DNA of 11,913 bases, taken from contig CABUMU010000060.1 in NCBI GenBank assembly GCA_902492855.1, positions 1 through 11,913 of the forward strand, written 5' to 3'. The notes under the pieces are model-generated. The model searched no databases, was not told the DNA's origin, and saw only the letters and a list, made by a program, of their open reading frames with translations. Below, one piece after another: positions 1 to 6,296 of this stretch; the first letter of the stretch is position 1, and each line of letters starts with the position of its first letter. The DNA comes from an uncultured Collinsella sp. (GTDB taxonomy: Bacteria; Actinomycetota; Coriobacteriia; Coriobacteriales; Coriobacteriaceae). The translations under genes and the position numbers were made by a program.

Positions 1-350
1 TTTCAGGTAATCCGGCCGCGGCGGATGTAGGCTTTGAGATGCTCGCCCGCCCGGCGATCCACGAGATGCGCGGCTTTGCCGAGGGTGCGCGTCCCGTGCA
101 GCAGGCGACGCTCACGCACGGTGTGAAAAAGCGCCAGGACCGACGTTTCTTCGATCGCGCCACGGTTTTGCGCGATCCCGAGACCGGTGAGTTGTTGGTG
201 ACCGAGGCCAAGACGCAGAATTCGGCGCTGCTCGGTACGATGCAGCGGGCCAACTGCCTGCTGCGTATTGACGAAGGACCGTGCGAGCTCAAGGCGGGCG
301 ACGTCGTGGATGTCGTGCGTGTCGACCTGCCTGAGGGCACGGTGCTATAG
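1..350 (+). CDS. moeA: Molybdopterin molybdenumtransferase MoeA, C-terminal part (cut by window start)
   Basis: This is the last 115 or so codons of a MoeA-type protein, open from base 3 to the TAG at 348-350. MoeA inserts molybdate into adenylylated molybdopterin in the cytoplasm, the last step of molybdenum cofactor synthesis. The first visible residues, SGNPAAADVGFEMLARP, match the family pattern GNP...FE..VRP at the end of the MoeA catalytic domain. The remainder has the look of the small C-terminal beta domain, including the 'AKTQNSALLGTMQRANCLLRI' type segment and a closing 'LKAGDVVDVVRV' strand. Only 10 bases separate its stop from mog, so the two are probably cotranscribed. The catalytic N-terminal part lies outside the window, so an active-site check is not possible. 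A MoeA-like domain in a fusion protein is the main alternative. Confidence 0.85.
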   Translation, partial: SGNPAAADVGFEMLARPAIHEMRGFAEGARPVQQATLTHGVKKRQDRRFFDRATVLRDPETGELLVTEAKTQNSALLGTMQRANCLLRIDEGPCELKAGDVVDVVRVDLPEGTVL

Positions 351-360
351 GAGGAATGCT

Positions 361-840
361 ATGGAGTTGAAGATTTCGATTGTGACGTGCTCGGATACGC
401 GCGATCTTGCCCAGGACGAGGCTGGAGCCGCACTCGAGGAACTCATCGTGGCGCAGGGCTGGACGGTCGCCTCACATGTGGTCGTGCGCGACGACGCCAG
501 CGAGATCGGTGATGCCATTGTGGAAGCTGCCGATGAGTGCCACGCCAACGTCGTCCTCACCTGTGGCGGCACGGGACTTTCGATGCGCGACGTGACGCCC
601 GAGGCGACGCGTGCCGTCTGCGACCGCGATGTGCCGGGTATTGCAGAGGCAATCCGTGCGTACTCCATGACCAAGACGCGCCGCGCTATGCTCTCGCGCG
701 CCGTGTGCATGCAGCGTGGGCATACGCTTGTCATCAACTTTCCGGGATCCACGAAAGCGGCCCGCGAAAGCTGGGAGGCCGTGAGCGATCAGCTGGAGCA
801 TGCGGCCCAAATGACGGCGGGCGGCGGGCATACCAAATAA
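361..840 (+). CDS. mog: Molybdopterin adenylyltransferase (Mog/MoaB family)
   Basis: A 159-residue protein of the MogA/MoaB family, which activates molybdopterin with ATP to give adenylyl-molybdopterin, the substrate of MoeA. The signature CGGTG followed by RDVTPEAT (around residues 63-80) is typical and leans to Mog rather than E. coli-type MoaB. It is followed by the usual 'VPGIAEAIR' helix and the 'LVINFPGSTKAA' stretch near the C-terminus. The length is normal for a single-domain member. The start at 361 is chosen because AGGAGG sits at 349-354, six bases upstream. A longer in-frame extension into moeA has no support. It follows moeA by 10 bases and is closed by a terminator. Gram-positive genomes often name this gene moaB, so the symbol is less certain than the family. 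Confidence 0.9.
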   Translation: MELKISIVTCSDTRDLAQDEAGAALEELIVAQGWTVASHVVVRDDASEIGDAIVEAADECHANVVLTCGGTGLSMRDVTPEATRAVCDRDVPGIAEAIRAYSMTKTRRAMLSRAVCMQRGHTLVINFPGSTKAARESWEAVSDQLEHAAQMTAGGGHTK

Positions 841-853
841 GCGGTTTACCTGC

Positions 854-890
854 GGCGGGGCGACCCGAACGGCTGCTCCGCCTTTGTTTT
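854..890 (+). terminator. Rho-independent terminator after mog
   Basis: GGCGGGGC at 854-861 pairs with GCTCCGCC at 875-882 (8 bp with one G-U pair), loop of 13, followed directly by TTTGTTTT at 883-890. It sits 13 bases after the mog stop codon and would end the moeA-mog transcript. Confidence 0.8.
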
Positions 891-930
891 CCGCCGAAGC
901 GACGCCGAGGTGCACGGCAACTCGAAACTA

Positions 931-983
931 TATTCTCTAGAGAGAATAATTTCTCATTATCATTATTCGCGCGGAAGTATAAT
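931..983 (+). promoter_or_regulatory. AT-rich promoter/operator region upstream of modA
   Basis: A consensus -10 box TATAAT lies at 978-983, 61 bases before the modA ATG. No good -35 is visible at 17 bp, which would suit an activator-dependent promoter. Just upstream is an alternating array: TTCTC (933-937), GAGAA (942-946), TTCTC (951-955), each separated by four bases. The first pair extends to 7-bp arms (TATTCTC/GAGAATA, 931-948). ATTAT is repeated at 956-960 and 962-966. A molybdate-responsive or other repressor could bind here; the identity of the factor is inference, and the array does not resemble the E. coli ModE site as I know it. The surrounding gap (841-1043) also holds a terminator, a 12-base direct repeat CCTGCGGCGGGG (849-860 and 1001-1012) and a short palindrome TGCCCGGGCA (1013-1022). 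Confidence 0.5.
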
Positions 984-1043
984 CTAGTAACAGAATAAAG
1001 CCTGCGGCGGGGTGCCCGGGCATAGCGTTCGAAAGGGTTGAAT

Positions 1044-1916
1044 ATGTTCGATATGGTTTCACGCCGCGGTTTTGTCTCGCTTTCTGCTGCCGCTGCCGCC
1101 GGCTTTGGCCTTGCCGGCTGCTCGGGCAGCAAGACGTCCGAGCCGGCCGGATCCGATGCCGGTTCTGCTAAGGCATCCTCCAAGAAAGCTGTCGAGCTGC
1201 AGGTCTTTGCCGCCAACTCGCTCGAGAAGGCTCTGCCCGAGGTTCAGGAGCTTTACACCGAGCAGACCGGCACTACCTTTGCCGACACGCAGTTTAAGGC
1301 TTCTGGCGACCTCGTCGAGCAGATGAAGGCCGGCGCCACGGTCGACGTGCTCATCACCGCTTCCAAGGGCACCATGGATGATGCCGAGACCGCTGAGCTC
1401 GTCGATACCGATACCCGCGAGGATATGTTCGTCAACGACCTCGTGATCATTCGCGCCGAGGGCTCCGATACTAAGGTCGAGGCCATCGCCGACGTCGCGA
1501 ACCTGGACGGCAAGATCGCCATCGGCGATGCCAAGACCGTTCCGGCCGGCAAGTACGCCAACCAGGCGCTGGCATCTGTGGGCCTCTACACCGGCACCGA
1601 GGGCGACGACGGCGAGTATGCTCCCGAGATCGCCGACAAGGTCGCGCTGGCCGACAAGGTCGGTACCGCCGCCGCCTACGTCTCCACGGGCGACTGCGTG
1701 GCCGGTTTTGTCTACAGCTCCGACATCTTCCGCTACGACGGCATCGAGGAGGCCTTCGTGTGCCCCGAGGACTCGCACAAACCCATCGTGTACCCGGGTG
1801 CCGTGGCCGATAGCTCCGAGCACGCCGACGAGGCCAAGGCGTTCATCGACTTCTGCCTGACCAACAAGAAGGCTCAGAAGATTTGGGCCAAGTACGGCTT
1901 TGAGCTTTCCGAGTAG
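1044..1916 (+). CDS. modA: Molybdate ABC transporter substrate-binding lipoprotein ModA
   Basis: A 290-residue periplasmic-type binding protein that would capture molybdate or tungstate at the outer face of the membrane and pass it to ModB. The N-terminus carries a twin-arginine motif SRRGF (residues 6-10), an alanine-rich hydrophobic stretch, and a lipobox LAGC with Cys26, so it is read as a Tat-type lipoprotein. A Ser/Gly/Ala/Lys-rich linker follows. The mature domain starts with 'LQVFAANSLEKAL', the classic ModA opening with an oxyanion-binding Ser, and continues with 'FKASGDLVEQMKAGATVDVLITAS', another family hallmark. ATG at 1044 is preferred because AAAGGG (1032-1037) sits six bases upstream; a TTG at 1038 in the same frame would place the start on the ribosome site itself. 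It has its own promoter region and its own terminator, separating it from modBC. Confidence 0.92.
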   Translation: MFDMVSRRGFVSLSAAAAAGFGLAGCSGSKTSEPAGSDAGSAKASSKKAVELQVFAANSLEKALPEVQELYTEQTGTTFADTQFKASGDLVEQMKAGATVDVLITASKGTMDDAETAELVDTDTREDMFVNDLVIIRAEGSDTKVEAIADVANLDGKIAIGDAKTVPAGKYANQALASVGLYTGTEGDDGEYAPEIADKVALADKVGTAAAYVSTGDCVAGFVYSSDIFRYDGIEEAFVCPEDSHKPIVYPGAVADSSEHADEAKAFIDFCLTNKKAQKIWAKYGFELSE

Positions 1917-1948
1917 TGCATAGCTGAGCTACATAACGATATGCTTGA

Positions 1949-1982
1949 GGGCGGGCGTTCTTGCGATCGTCCGCCCTTTTTT
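1949..1982 (+). terminator. Rho-independent terminator after modA
   Basis: GGGCGGGCG (1949-1957) pairs with CGTCCGCCC (1968-1976), a 9-bp stem with one G-U pair and a 10-base loop, followed by six T (1977-1982). It lies between modA and modB, so it either ends the modA transcript or makes modA more abundant than modBC, a common arrangement for binding-protein genes. Confidence 0.88.
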
Positions 1983-1990
1983 GATTGAAT

Positions 1991-2008
1991 CGGCGCGCCC
2001 GCGCGCCG
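1991..2008. repeat. GC-rich palindrome upstream of modB
   Basis: CGGCGCGC (1991-1998) and GCGCGCCG (2001-2008) are perfect inverted arms around a two-base centre, 25 bases before the modB GTG. It could be an operator or a second hairpin behind the terminator; there is no T-run after it. Confidence 0.45.
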
Positions 2009-2033
2009 TTGCCGTATGTTTGAGGAGTCGCCC

Positions 2034-2462
2034 GTGTCAAGGAAAACGATTCGCCTGTTCGCCGTGTTGGCAGCACTTGCCTTTGCGTTTACCTCGCTGC
2101 CTGGGGTTGCCCGTGCCGAGGCGCTCTTTACCACTGCCGATGGGCACCAGGCGACCGAGGACTCCGCGCTTATCGATGGCGTCGATTTTGGCCTCAATGC
2201 GTTTGAGCGAAATGCCAAGGGAACGGCGCGCTCGTTTGTAGGTCAGCCCGAGGGCTATCGTTTTCCCATCTACAAAAAGACGTCGCTCGTAACGGTGACC
2301 ACGCCTATGAGCGTCGTGGTGTGGGTTGATGCGCACGCCGCTAGGGGGGCGGGCTTTGATATCGCAGCCACTTCCGACCAAAAGGCGCTTAAGAAGATGC
2401 TCCATGGGCAGAGCGCTGCTGGAGGATTCAAAGCTCGAGTGGGTGTTTACCTCGGACAATGA
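2034..2462 (+). CDS. N-terminal fragment of the modB fusion: signal sequence plus extracytoplasmic domain
   Basis: The readable first part of the disrupted modB gene, 142 codons. GTG 2034 is chosen because GAGGAG (2022-2027) sits six bases upstream; the ATG at 2016 in the same frame has no ribosome site. The product begins SRKTIRLF, then a hydrophobic stretch (about residues 8-25) and a possible signal peptidase site ARA-EA near residue 30. The downstream domain (EALFTTADGHQATED..., 'YRFPIYKKTSLVTVTTPMSVVVWVDAHAA') looks like a beta-rich exported domain that I do not recognise. The last 20 or so residues before the TGA are probably out of frame. If translated alone it would be a small exported or membrane-tethered protein. 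More likely it is the front end of a longer ModB. Confidence 0.5.
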   Translation: MSRKTIRLFAVLAALAFAFTSLPGVARAEALFTTADGHQATEDSALIDGVDFGLNAFERNAKGTARSFVGQPEGYRFPIYKKTSLVTVTTPMSVVVWVDAHAARGAGFDIAATSDQKALKKMLHGQSAAGGFKARVGVYLGQ

Positions 2463-2693
2463 GTTGGTGCAGGGCGATTACTGCTATCAGTTTAAGGTGA
2501 AGGGCGGTGACGGCGATTACTACACGGTGGTAAATGCCGCCACCGCCGCAAACACCGAGCTAAACTTGGGTGACGGCGCCCTGTGGAGCGATAACGCCGC
2601 CCTGGTGCCGTATGCGAGCGTCTCGACGACGGAGCCGCCGTCACTGGCAGAGCGCGCCGCAGCCTTCTTTGGCGGTATCGACTATCGTCCGTT

Positions 2694-3491
2694 TTGGGTG
2701 TCCATAAAACGAGCGGACTTGCCCTCGTAATTGCCTTTGCGCTGGGCCTGTTTGCCGCATGGAAGACCATGGGAACCACGAGTCGCGTGAAGGGCCTGCT
2801 CGACTCGGTCTTTACCATCCCCATGGTGCTGCCGCCTACGGTGTGCGGCTTTCTGCTCCTCATGCTGTTTGGATGTTCGACCGGGGTCGGCCAGTGGCTT
2901 ATCGCGCACGACTTCTCAATTGTCTTTACGTGGCCGGCGGCGGTGATCTCTGCCGTGGTGGTGTCGTTTCCCCTGGTCTACCGCACGGCGCTCGGTGCTT
3001 TTGAGAGCCTCGACACGCAGATGCTCGATGCGGCGCGAACCCTGGGATGGTCCGAGCGTCGCATCTTTACCAAGCTTATGATGCCGCTCGGGTGGCCTTC
3101 TATTGCTGCTGGTACGGTCCTCGCCTTCGCGCGTGCCATGGGAGAGTTTGGCTGCACGCTGTTCTTTGCGGGCAACTACGCCGGCATTACGCAGACCATC
3201 CCCATCGCCATCTACTTTGAGTGGATGGGCGGCAATACATCGGTGGCGCTCTTCTGGGTTGTCGTCGTGATTGTCTTTAGCTTTTTGGTCATCCTGTTCA
3301 TCAACATGTACACCGCTCATTCGCAAAAGTATCGCGAGCGGGGCCTTTCCCGTGCGGAGCGGAAGCAGGCTAAGGAGCTCGCCGGACAGGGCGATTCGCT
3401 CGACCCGGCGGGCGGCGACGCCCTGCGTATCGATCGCGATGCGCTGGCTGAGCTTATGCGCGATGACGCGGTCACGAAGGGAGGTCGATAG
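2694..3491 (+). CDS. modB: Molybdate ABC transporter permease ModB, intact permease core
   Basis: The permease part is intact in one frame. It forms the membrane channel of the ModABC importer. Hydrophobic segments include 'LALVIAFALGLFAAW', 'SVFTIPMVLPPTVCGFLLLMLFG', 'WPAAVISAVVVSFPLVY' and a final long one before 'LFINMYTAHSQKY'. The EAA loop that docks on the ATPase reads DAARTLGWSERRIFTKLMMP, followed by the ModB-like 'LAFARAMGEFGCTLFFAGN'. A charged tail of about 60 residues (RGLSRAERKQAKELAGQ...) after the last membrane segment is longer than usual. 2694 is only the first possible start (TTG) in this frame and has no ribosome site; the true start is expected upstream in the disrupted fusion. 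The stop is three bases before modC. Confidence 0.8.
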   Translation: MGVHKTSGLALVIAFALGLFAAWKTMGTTSRVKGLLDSVFTIPMVLPPTVCGFLLLMLFGCSTGVGQWLIAHDFSIVFTWPAAVISAVVVSFPLVYRTALGAFESLDTQMLDAARTLGWSERRIFTKLMMPLGWPSIAAGTVLAFARAMGEFGCTLFFAGNYAGITQTIPIAIYFEWMGGNTSVALFWVVVVIVFSFLVILFINMYTAHSQKYRERGLSRAERKQAKELAGQGDSLDPAGGDALRIDRDALAELMRDDAVTKGGR

Positions 3492-3494
3492 GTC

Positions 3495-4565
3495 ATGTCG
3501 CTTGTTGTGGATATTAAAAAGCGCTATCCCGGGTTTATGCTCGACATGCAGCTTGAGACCGGCGAGGAGCGTGTGGCGCTACTTGGTGCCTCCGGTTGCG
3601 GCAAGAGCTGCACGCTGCGCTGCATTGCCGGTGTGGAGACGCCCGACGAGGGCAAGATCGTCGTCAACGGCGTGACCTTTTTTGACTCGGAGGCGGGCAT
3701 CAACCTGTCACCCCAGGAGCGAAAATGCGCCCTGTTGTTCCAAAACTATCAGCTGTTTCCCAACATGACGGTAGCCGATAACGTATGCGCCGGTGTAAAG
3801 GATGCGGGCGACGCCGCGGCGCGCAAGCAGCTTGCCGAGCGCTACCTGGGTATCTTTGGACTGGCCGACTTTGCCGACCGCTATCCCGCGCGACTCTCGG
3901 GCGGTCAGCAGCAACGCGTGGCGCTTGCCCGCATGGTGGCGGCGCATCCGGGCATCTTTATGTTCGACGAGCCCATGAGCGCGCTCGATGCGTATCTTAA
4001 GAGCGCGCTCGAACAGAACATGCTCGACCTGTTCGATGTATGCAACCGCACCGTGCTCTACGTGAGCCACGACATCGACGAAGCGTGCCGCCTGTGCCAG
4101 CGCATCTGCGTGATGCACGACGGGCATGTGGAGGAGATCGGCTCCGTCGAGGAAGTGGTCCGTCGTCCGCAAACGCTGGCGGCGCTGCGCCTGACGGGGT
4201 GCAAGAACACAAGCCGGGCGCGCAAGATTGGCGACGAAGAAGTTGAGGCCCTCGACTGGGGCATGACCTTTAACGTGGGTCGCGAGGTTCCCGATAATGT
4301 GGCGTACCTGGGCGTTCGCGCAAGCTACTTCCATGTTGACAATCGCGTTGAGCGGGGTCGTAACAGCTACGATTTGCACGTGGCCCGTGTGAGCGATTCG
4401 CGCTTTGAGCGGCTGGTGCTGCTGGACGTGCCGCGCGTCGATGCGCCCACGCGTCTGCAGTGGAAGGTCAACAAGGTGGGCGTAGCTGTCGACGAGCTGC
4501 CGCAAGCAGGCGAGACGCTGCGCATGCACTTTGATGCGAGTAAGATCCATTTGGTTTGTCGATAG
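3495..4565 (+). CDS. modC: Molybdate ABC transporter ATP-binding protein ModC
   Basis: A 356-residue ABC ATPase that would power ModB. Walker A is GASGCGKS (residues 31-38), the Q-loop glutamine is in 'LLFQNYQLFPN' (Q83), the signature LSGGQ is at 134-138, Walker B is 'IFMFDEP' (D158, E159), the D-loop is SALD (162-165), and the switch histidine is H192 in 'VSHDIDEA'. All catalytic elements are present. Residues from about 225 form a C-terminal domain with the look of the regulatory MOP/TOBE region of ModC, though I cannot assign it strongly. The start is supported by AAGGGAGGT (3477-3485), nine bases upstream. It follows modB by three bases, so translation is probably coupled. Sulfate/thiosulfate or other CysA-type ATPases are similar in sequence; the modA and modB neighbours decide the assignment. 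No clear terminator follows. Confidence 0.9.
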   Translation: MSLVVDIKKRYPGFMLDMQLETGEERVALLGASGCGKSCTLRCIAGVETPDEGKIVVNGVTFFDSEAGINLSPQERKCALLFQNYQLFPNMTVADNVCAGVKDAGDAAARKQLAERYLGIFGLADFADRYPARLSGGQQQRVALARMVAAHPGIFMFDEPMSALDAYLKSALEQNMLDLFDVCNRTVLYVSHDIDEACRLCQRICVMHDGHVEEIGSVEEVVRRPQTLAALRLTGCKNTSRARKIGDEEVEALDWGMTFNVGREVPDNVAYLGVRASYFHVDNRVERGRNSYDLHVARVSDSRFERLVLLDVPRVDAPTRLQWKVNKVGVAVDELPQAGETLRMHFDASKIHLVCR

Positions 4566-4630
4566 CGCCGGGTAATGCCGTCGGGGATATAAGCCTTGGC
4601 GGCTTCGTCTTGCCGCTCGCCGAATGTGGG

Positions 4631-4658
4631 ATGACAAACTCTTATCAATCAAGATAAT
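4631..4658 (+). promoter_or_regulatory. Likely promoter of the dehydratase/selenium operon
   Basis: ATGACA (4631-4636, five of six to TTGACA) and GATAAT (4653-4658, five of six to TATAAT) are separated by 16 bases in a locally AT-rich stretch. An inverted repeat TTATC (4642-4646) / GATAA (4653-4657) overlaps the -10 box and could be an operator. Transcription from here would give a leader of about 330 bases before the first large gene. Confidence 0.5.
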
Positions 4659-4755
4659 TATTTATTAAACGACGGTACACGACGCTGTCGTACGAATGTC
4701 GGCGGTGTTCGTCTGGACGACAACCGTTGATATAGTTACCTTCGACGAGAAAAGG

Positions 4756-4991
4756 AGGGCGCGCCGATGCCGCATAAGACATATTCGTGTCGCGTTGCCG
4801 TGCGCGCCCTGTATATGGCTCGGAGCCGCATATGAGCAGGTATGTTCACGGCTTCGGGAGAGACGACGCACAACTAAATAATCAGCTGCAAAGCAGGTTC
4901 CCCAAAATTCCGGGTTTGAGCACGGCTGGGTTTTCGCCACCCACCGTGCAGCAATACCGTAGCTATCCGTATTTGGTTCGAGAGGGGAACC
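4756..4991 (+). ncRNA. Structured leader RNA with a sequestered ribosome site (candidate riboregulator)
   Basis: The 429-base gap 4566-4994 has no convincing large gene, but its second half is rich in stems. Stem A: 4756-4764 with 4802-4810, nine perfect GC-rich pairs around the start of a small ORF. Stem B: 4819-4828 with 4849-4858, ten pairs with two G-U. Stem C: CTGC/GCAG, 4886-4896. Stem D: 4920-4931 with 4939-4949, eleven pairs with one bulged C. Long-range stem E: GGTTCCCC (4896-4903) with GGGGAACC (4984-4991), eight perfect pairs covering the ribosome site of the gene at 4995. A competing local hairpin GGTTC/GAACC (4975-4979, 4987-4991) instead leaves GAGAGGG in its loop. Mutually exclusive pairings around a Shine-Dalgarno suggest translational control. 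I do not recognise a named riboswitch; no covariation evidence is available from one sequence. Confidence 0.45.
4767..4835 (+). CDS. Possible 22-residue leader peptide
   Basis: ATG 4767 is preceded by a strong AGGAGGG (4753-4759), seven bases upstream, the best ribosome site in this gap. It encodes MPHKTYSCRVAVRALYMARSRI and stops at TGA 4833-4835. Its ribosome site lies in the 5' arm of a 9-bp stem (4756-4764/4802-4810). The stop overlaps, as ATGA, an ATG at 4832 that opens a 56-codon frame ending inside the next gene. The peptide has no obvious run of one amino acid that would mark classical attenuation, and no recognised family. It may be a regulatory leader peptide or a chance ORF. Confidence 0.3.
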   Translation: MPHKTYSCRVAVRALYMARSRI

Positions 4992-5002
4992 GTCATGGCT
5001 GA
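4832..5002 (+). CDS. Weak small ORF linking the leader peptide to the next gene
   Basis: A 56-codon frame (starts MSRYVHGFGRDDAQLNNQ) opens at ATG 4832 within ATGA overlap of the 22-codon ORF and ends at TGA 5000-5002, eight bases into the dehydratase-like gene (shared ATGGCTGA). The chain of overlaps would allow translational coupling. Against it, the sequence coincides with strong RNA stems and does not look like a folded protein. Listed as a possibility only. Confidence 0.15.
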   Translation: MSRYVHGFGRDDAQLNNQLQSRFPKIPGLSTAGFSPPTVQQYRSYPYLVREGNRHG

Positions 5003-6278
5003 AGAATTCGATTTCCATCCGATGTGGGAGAGCCTCGGCATGAATCTTGCCGACCACGACATGCTGCTGGGCGCCGTGGGCCAGATGTACGGCGATATGT
5101 TCCTGACGCAGAACAATCGCCCCAAGTCCACGTCCTACCTGGATTTTGTCGCCACCAACATCCACAGCGGCCGTATTAAGGAGATGCTCGACAAGAAGGA
5201 GGCCGGCGAGGCCACCAAGATTGTTGGCAGCTTCTGCGTCTACGTGCCCGAGGAGATCGTGCTCGCCTGCGACGGTATCCCTGTGGGTCTGTGCTCGGGT
5301 GCCGACTGGGCAACCGACAAGGTCGAGGAGCACTTGCCGCGCAACACCTGTCCGCTCATCAAGAGCTTTGCCGGCTTTAAGCTGGGTGAGGTCTGCCCTT
5401 ACATCGAGTCGAGCGACCTGGTGGTGGGCGAGAACACCTGCGATGGCAAGAAGAAGGCCTACGAGTTCTTTGCCACGCAAAAGAACATGTACGTCATGGA
5501 TATTCCCAACGTGCACGACGAGTCGACGCTCGTGACCTGGAAGGCCGAGGTCAAGAAGCTCGCCGCCAAGATCGAGGAGGAGTGCGGCGTCACGATTACG
5601 CCTGAGCGTCTGAAGACCGCCATCCACAGCGTCAATGAGAAGCGTCGCGCCCTGCAGCGTCTGGCTGCGACCCGCGCTGCCGACCCGGCGACCATCAGCG
5701 GTCTCGACAGCCTGCTGACCGTTCAGGCCGCCTTTATGGACGACACGCCGCGTCTGACCGGAGCCATCAACGATATGGCGGCTGAGTGCGAGCAGCGTGT
5801 CGAGGCCGGCGAGGGTGTGGCACCCAAGGGCACCAAGCGCATCCTGTACACCGGTACGCCCATGGCCGTCCCCAACTGGAAACTGTTCAACCTTATCGAG
5901 AAGGCCGGCGGCGTCGTGGTGGGCGAGGAGTCCTGCACGGGCTCGCGCTACTACAAGGACCTGGTCGACGAGTCCGGCGAGACGGTCGACGAGATGCTCG
6001 ACGCCATCGCCGAGCGCTACTTTAAGATCAGCTGCGCCGTCTTTACGCCCAACGACCAGCGTATGAAGGACATCGTTCAGATGGCACGCGACCTTCATGC
6101 CGACGGCATCGTGGACGTGGCGCTGCAGTTCTGCACGCTTTACGAGATGGAGTCCTTTGCCGTGGAGAAGGCCGCCGAGGAAGCCGGCATTCCGTTTATG
6201 CACATCACGACCGACTACGCCGGCGAGGATGCTGGCCAACTGCAAACCAGGATCGAGGCTTTCTTGGAAACCATTTAG
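4995..6278 (+). CDS. 2-hydroxyacyl-CoA dehydratase D / double-cubane cluster family protein, first paralog
   Basis: A 427-residue cytoplasmic iron-sulfur protein of the HgdB/BcrC/YjiM superfamily. Members take electrons from an ATP-driven activator and reduce difficult substrates; some are dehydratases, others carry an [8Fe-9S] double-cubane cluster. Visible hallmarks: 'GSFCVYVPEEIVLACDGIPVGLCSG' (C81, C92, C100), 'NTCPLIKS' (C119), C134, 'GENTCDGKKKAYE' (C149), 'EESCTGSRYY' (C314), 'ISCAVFTPND' (C347), 'FCTLYEMESF' (C380). Eight of these Cys align with Cys in the next gene. The TCDGKKK and CPLIKS motifs favour the YjiM/double-cubane branch over HgdB-type dehydratase subunits, which usually come as unlike pairs. 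It has about 40 extra N-terminal residues relative to its paralog. The start is supported by GAGAGGGG (4980-4987), which may be sequestered in the leader. The substrate is unknown. Confidence 0.8.
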   Translation: MAEEFDFHPMWESLGMNLADHDMLLGAVGQMYGDMFLTQNNRPKSTSYLDFVATNIHSGRIKEMLDKKEAGEATKIVGSFCVYVPEEIVLACDGIPVGLCSGADWATDKVEEHLPRNTCPLIKSFAGFKLGEVCPYIESSDLVVGENTCDGKKKAYEFFATQKNMYVMDIPNVHDESTLVTWKAEVKKLAAKIEEECGVTITPERLKTAIHSVNEKRRALQRLAATRAADPATISGLDSLLTVQAAFMDDTPRLTGAINDMAAECEQRVEAGEGVAPKGTKRILYTGTPMAVPNWKLFNLIEKAGGVVVGEESCTGSRYYKDLVDESGETVDEMLDAIAERYFKISCAVFTPNDQRMKDIVQMARDLHADGIVDVALQFCTLYEMESFAVEKAAEEAGIPFMHITTDYAGEDAGQLQTRIEAFLETI

Positions 6279-6296
6279 GACTATTCGTCCCGGCGG

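Larger units (their letters stand above)
2034..3491 (+). pseudogene. modB: modB with N-terminal extracytoplasmic domain, interrupted by two frame changes
   Basis: Reconstructed, this is one gene of about 485 codons: signal/anchor, an extracytoplasmic domain of about 210 residues, and a ModB permease. The reading frame changes twice. The first frame runs from GTG 2034 to a TGA at 2460-2462, but from about 2402 the sensible protein (ALLEDSKLEWVF...) is one base over. That frame runs to a TAA at 2728-2730, but from about 2706 the sensible protein (KTSGLALVIAFALGLF) is back in the first frame. One extra C in the CC at 2402-2403 and one missing A in the AAAA run near 2705-2708 would explain both; with five A the junction reads FWVSIKTSGLALV, a typical ModB opening. 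Both are short homopolymer changes within about 300 bases, so assembly or sequencing error is as likely as true decay. I see no obvious slippery heptamer for programmed frameshifting. Confidence 0.65.

Noticed and set aside
2344..2349. G6 run as the frameshift or phase-variation site in modB
   Set aside because: Protein-like sequence continues in the same frame past it (GAGFDIAATSDQKALKKM); the frame change comes later, near 2402.
4566..4630. Terminator after modC
   Set aside because: Some GGCGG/CCGCC-like pairing is present but no T-run follows, so read-through into the next operon cannot be excluded.
4740..4994. tRNA-Sec, cobalamin, T-box or Moco riboswitch in the leader
   Set aside because: No TCA anticodon arm with tRNA geometry, no AGGGTGGTACC T-box motif, no B12-box match, and no resemblance I can defend to the Moco motif. 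Stems are real but the class is unassigned.
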